Shown piece after piece: positions 61,503-64,000 of a stretch of 64,000 nucleotides of DNA (positions within the stretch are counted from its first letter, which is position 1; every line of letters starts with the position of its first letter). Origin of the DNA: Prochilodus magdalenae. Lineage: Eukaryota; Chordata; Actinopteri; Characiformes; Prochilodontidae. The translations under genes were made by a program, and so were the position numbers. Location: positions 267,963-331,962 of the forward strand of contig JAMWET010000746.1 in assembly GCA_024036415.1 (NCBI GenBank). The letters are read 5' to 3'. The notes beneath the pieces were generated by a model, which had not been told where the DNA came from, did no database searches, and worked only from the letters and a program-made list of their open reading frames with translations.

Positions 61503-63204
61503 CTCTGAAATGAAATTTAAATCCCACATATCCTCCGATATAAAATCAAGTCAAACAGCTTCCAAAAGATATTTGAGTATTTTTAGTTACTCTGGATAAC
61601 TACAAAGTGTGGTCGTCTTCATGTGGGTTTGTGGGACCTTGGCAGACTTCGCTGCAACACAAGTTACTACAACCACGACACAGTTGTGAACAAATTCCAC
61701 ACAGCCACACTAATGCCAACACCACCCTGACAGTGATGTAAGCTGTAAAGCGTCTCTTTGAAAAAAGGTCAGTCCTATGCTTTCATGCACTTTATGATAA
61801 AGGGATCAATAGATTTATAGGTACCATGAGTGGTTCCAGACCTTCAGATTAAGGACGAGAGTGGACTCGGGGTGTGACCACAACTGTGCCATTAAGGGAG
61901 AGAAGCCTCTCCTCTTTCAAGAGCAGGGTTAGATCGCTTTTCCCATTCTACTCAATTTTAAACCCGATTAGGCCTCATCTTCGCCCTGGGCCGACGTTGC
62001 TTAACCTTGTTAAACCTAATCCTCGCTGACTTGTAATGGACAGGGCTAAGTATGGGTAGACTAATGGTATGGGTCACATAGACAGATTGACCATGACTTT
62101 TCTTCCTGGGGCGTTTGGAAAGGCCCGGGAGAATTTTGGAAAGAGTCAATGTGAATCTTTGTTTAATTCATGAGAGTGATTGATAGGCCATCTCAGCATG
62201 ATGTAGTGGACCAGTGACAGGAAGATTACTATGCCATTCAATTAGGTAGAAGACAATGCCTACAGGGCTTGGAGTCATTCACTGGCTGTTTAATGGTTGA
62301 CCAGTGGCCTTGGAGAGAGAGCTTTTCTTATCAGTTCCTGACAATGATCAATGCATTAGTGGTGTTGGAGAAATACTCCAGACGGTTAAATGATATTCCA
62401 TAAGGCGGTGTCTGTTTCAACAAAGCTCTTCTACACTTTTAAGAGAAGAACAAGCCAGTGTTTATCAAACTAACACGGCAAACAGTACTGCAGTAACTTT
62501 AACGGTTACGATGCTTCAGTACTGATTATCACGTCAGCTGTTTTGTCTTTTACCAGGATCATGGAAATGATTGTCTACTAGTACAGTTAATGGGGAATTC
62601 AGATTTAAAAAAAAAAGAAAACCAGTGCGACCAGATTTGACTGGTTTGGTTTGATTACAATGAAACCTGGTACAGCTGCTTTGGTAATCCGGTCTGTTAC
62701 AGCAAACGAGAACACGGCCATCCAACTGCAGTGGATGGATGGATGGATGCTTTATTGATCCCAGAGGGAAATTCAAGGCATCCAGTGGCAGATATACAAA
62801 CTATACAGAATTAACAACAGAAGCACAAGATAGAGTGTACAGATAGAGACAATATAAAGTATGAACGTATAAAAATAGAGTCCTTAGTGTCTGTGTAAAG
62901 TTGAAAGTATAGATGGAGGTAGTGGTAAACCATTTGCTGAGCAAATTAAGAAGATGGCTGTTGTCAGCCATACAGACAGTGCAAGTACGCAGTAATATAA
63001 ATAATTTATTAGTGCAAAATGTGTAAACAGTACAGAATGGAGTAGAATAATACAGTATAAATAGAAATAGGGCATTTAGGAGGGAGTGTGTGCAGAGATG
63101 GGGTTGTGTCCATTGGAGTGACCGGAATGAAAGTGTGTCACAGAGTTTTCATTTCCTGTGCTTAGCAAGTCTTGGTTCACTTAAACTCTACACGAACAAA
63201 AACC
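61501..63204. other. ntrk1 intron 16 segment
   Basis: TGGATGGATGCTTTATTGAT followed by CCCAGAGGGAAATTC at about 62,740-62,775 is a retroelement tail scrap. The rest is unassigned. Confidence 0.45.
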
Positions 63205-63402
63205 AGGGCAAAACCTGATTGTGTTTGAATGGAAGTCAATGGGACCAGACTTTTCACTAAGCACTTTGGGGCCATTTCTGTGGATCCACCCATCCTGGAA
63301 GTTTCACACCGTGTAAACAGCAGCTGCTGTGTTCAAATGATGCATAAAGTAAAAATCCACGAAAATGGAGACACACGTTTTTCATTGGACAGCAACCAAA
63401 TA
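63205..63402. mobile_element. MITE-M, 5'-incomplete copy
   Basis: GAATGGAAGTCAATGGGACC, GTAAACAGCAGCTGCTGTG, and TTTTTCATTGGACAGC follow family M. The left terminal part is missing. Confidence 0.8.
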
Positions 63403-63939
63403 CATCTAAACACGTCAAATACAGAATGAACCATCTCCATCCAACTTCCCTGCCATGTATAAAAGAGCTTCTGAAGCATGTGCAGGTGTCTTATCACTGT
63501 CATGAGTTCTGAATCCGCACATGTAGATCAGATGGGTTCAGTTTTAAAATAAGGCTGATGTACAGATTTGACTCAACACATACACTGCACTGTATTTTAT
63601 ATTAATGTGCTTTAATTGTATAAATATTAGTGATATTGTAAAAGCAGTAAGCCACTCAATACTGTTACTGCATGGCTGTTAAGACAGATTAAGGCATACA
63701 AGGGGGAAATAAAGCATCTTTGGAATAGCCTGGATTTCTGCACTGAATAATGATAAAATGTGATGTGACATATGTAAGTTATATACCAGCACAATCCGAG
63801 CGCTGTCATTTACATGTCTTTTACTGAGCACACCGAGTAACATTCACGGTGCAGGCTTCAAGTTATTGAACCTCATTGTCAATGATGTCTCCAAGAGCTT
63901 ATTGGCAAAAGGTGTTTGATCTAATTCTCTTTATAGTAA
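63403..63939. other. ntrk1 intron 16, last part, nothing recognised
   Basis: Unique sequence without assignable features. Confidence 0.5.
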
Positions 63940-64000
63940 TTGTAGATTTTTACATTTTCTCCCCCCTATCTCCTCCACACCTCTTTTTCCCCCCTCTTCA
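63940..64000 (+). promoter_or_regulatory. ntrk1: probable polypyrimidine tract of the ntrk1 last-exon acceptor, cut by the window edge
   Basis: The last 45 bases are almost pure C/T (CCCCCCTATCTCCTCC and TTTTTCCCCCCTCTTCA). A G as the next base would complete a strong 3' splice site. The missing exon 17 is expected downstream of here and no other acceptor followed by kinase coding was seen in intron 16. Inference only. Confidence 0.5.

Overview
The window is vertebrate genomic DNA, almost certainly from a teleost fish. The evidence is one large multi-exon receptor gene with GT-AG introns, set in sequence crowded with Tc1/mariner relics, short palindromic MITEs, tRNA-derived SINEs with the fish-type tail GTCGCTCTGGATAAGAGCG, L2-clade LINE pieces and long micro- and minisatellites. 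Species cannot be fixed from the sequence.

The only protein-coding gene I can support is ntrk1 (trkA, the high-affinity NGF receptor), plus strand. I recovered 16 coding exons between 10127 and 60839 by reading splice sites and phases by hand. Joined, they give 752 codons with no stop. In order they encode: a signal peptide and cysteine-rich N-cap (exon 1); three leucine-rich-repeat exons (2-4, of 75, 72 and 69 nt); the LRR C-cap (5); Ig-like domain 1 (6-7); Ig-like domain 2 (8); an 18-nt microexon (9); the juxtamembrane stalk (10); the transmembrane segment (11); the juxtamembrane NPQY docking site (12); and the tyrosine kinase domain (13-16). The final exon (C-terminal kinase lobe, about 60 residues) is not here. 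The window stops in a polypyrimidine tract that looks like its acceptor. TrkA identity rests on the juxtamembrane region, the FMDNPF stretch after Ig2, the transmembrane segment and the 18-nt exon.

Layout: 1-9.7 kb is upstream intergenic sequence (Tc1 relics, L2 fragments, a 69/73-bp minisatellite at 3.8-4.8 kb and a 47-bp tandem array at 7.96-9.31 kb). 9.7-10.3 kb holds the presumed promoter/5' UTR and exon 1. 10.3-29.3 kb carries exons 2-5, with intronic repeats including a 1.2-kb AGY triplet array, a 770-bp foldback element, a solo LTR nested in a SINE, and a degraded minisatellite running into exon 5. 29.3-41.5 kb carries exons 6-11 with an L2 LINE relic in intron 7. 41.5-64 kb carries exons 12-16 and more transposon debris.

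No new multi-gene system is visible. The points most worth a second look are: exon 5, whose LRR cap contains about 14 extra codons resembling the adjacent minisatellite; two same-length 533-bp internally deleted Tc1 elements, one inserted in a near-perfect palindrome; a shared internal deletion across several Tc1 relics; and several unusually clean palindromes.
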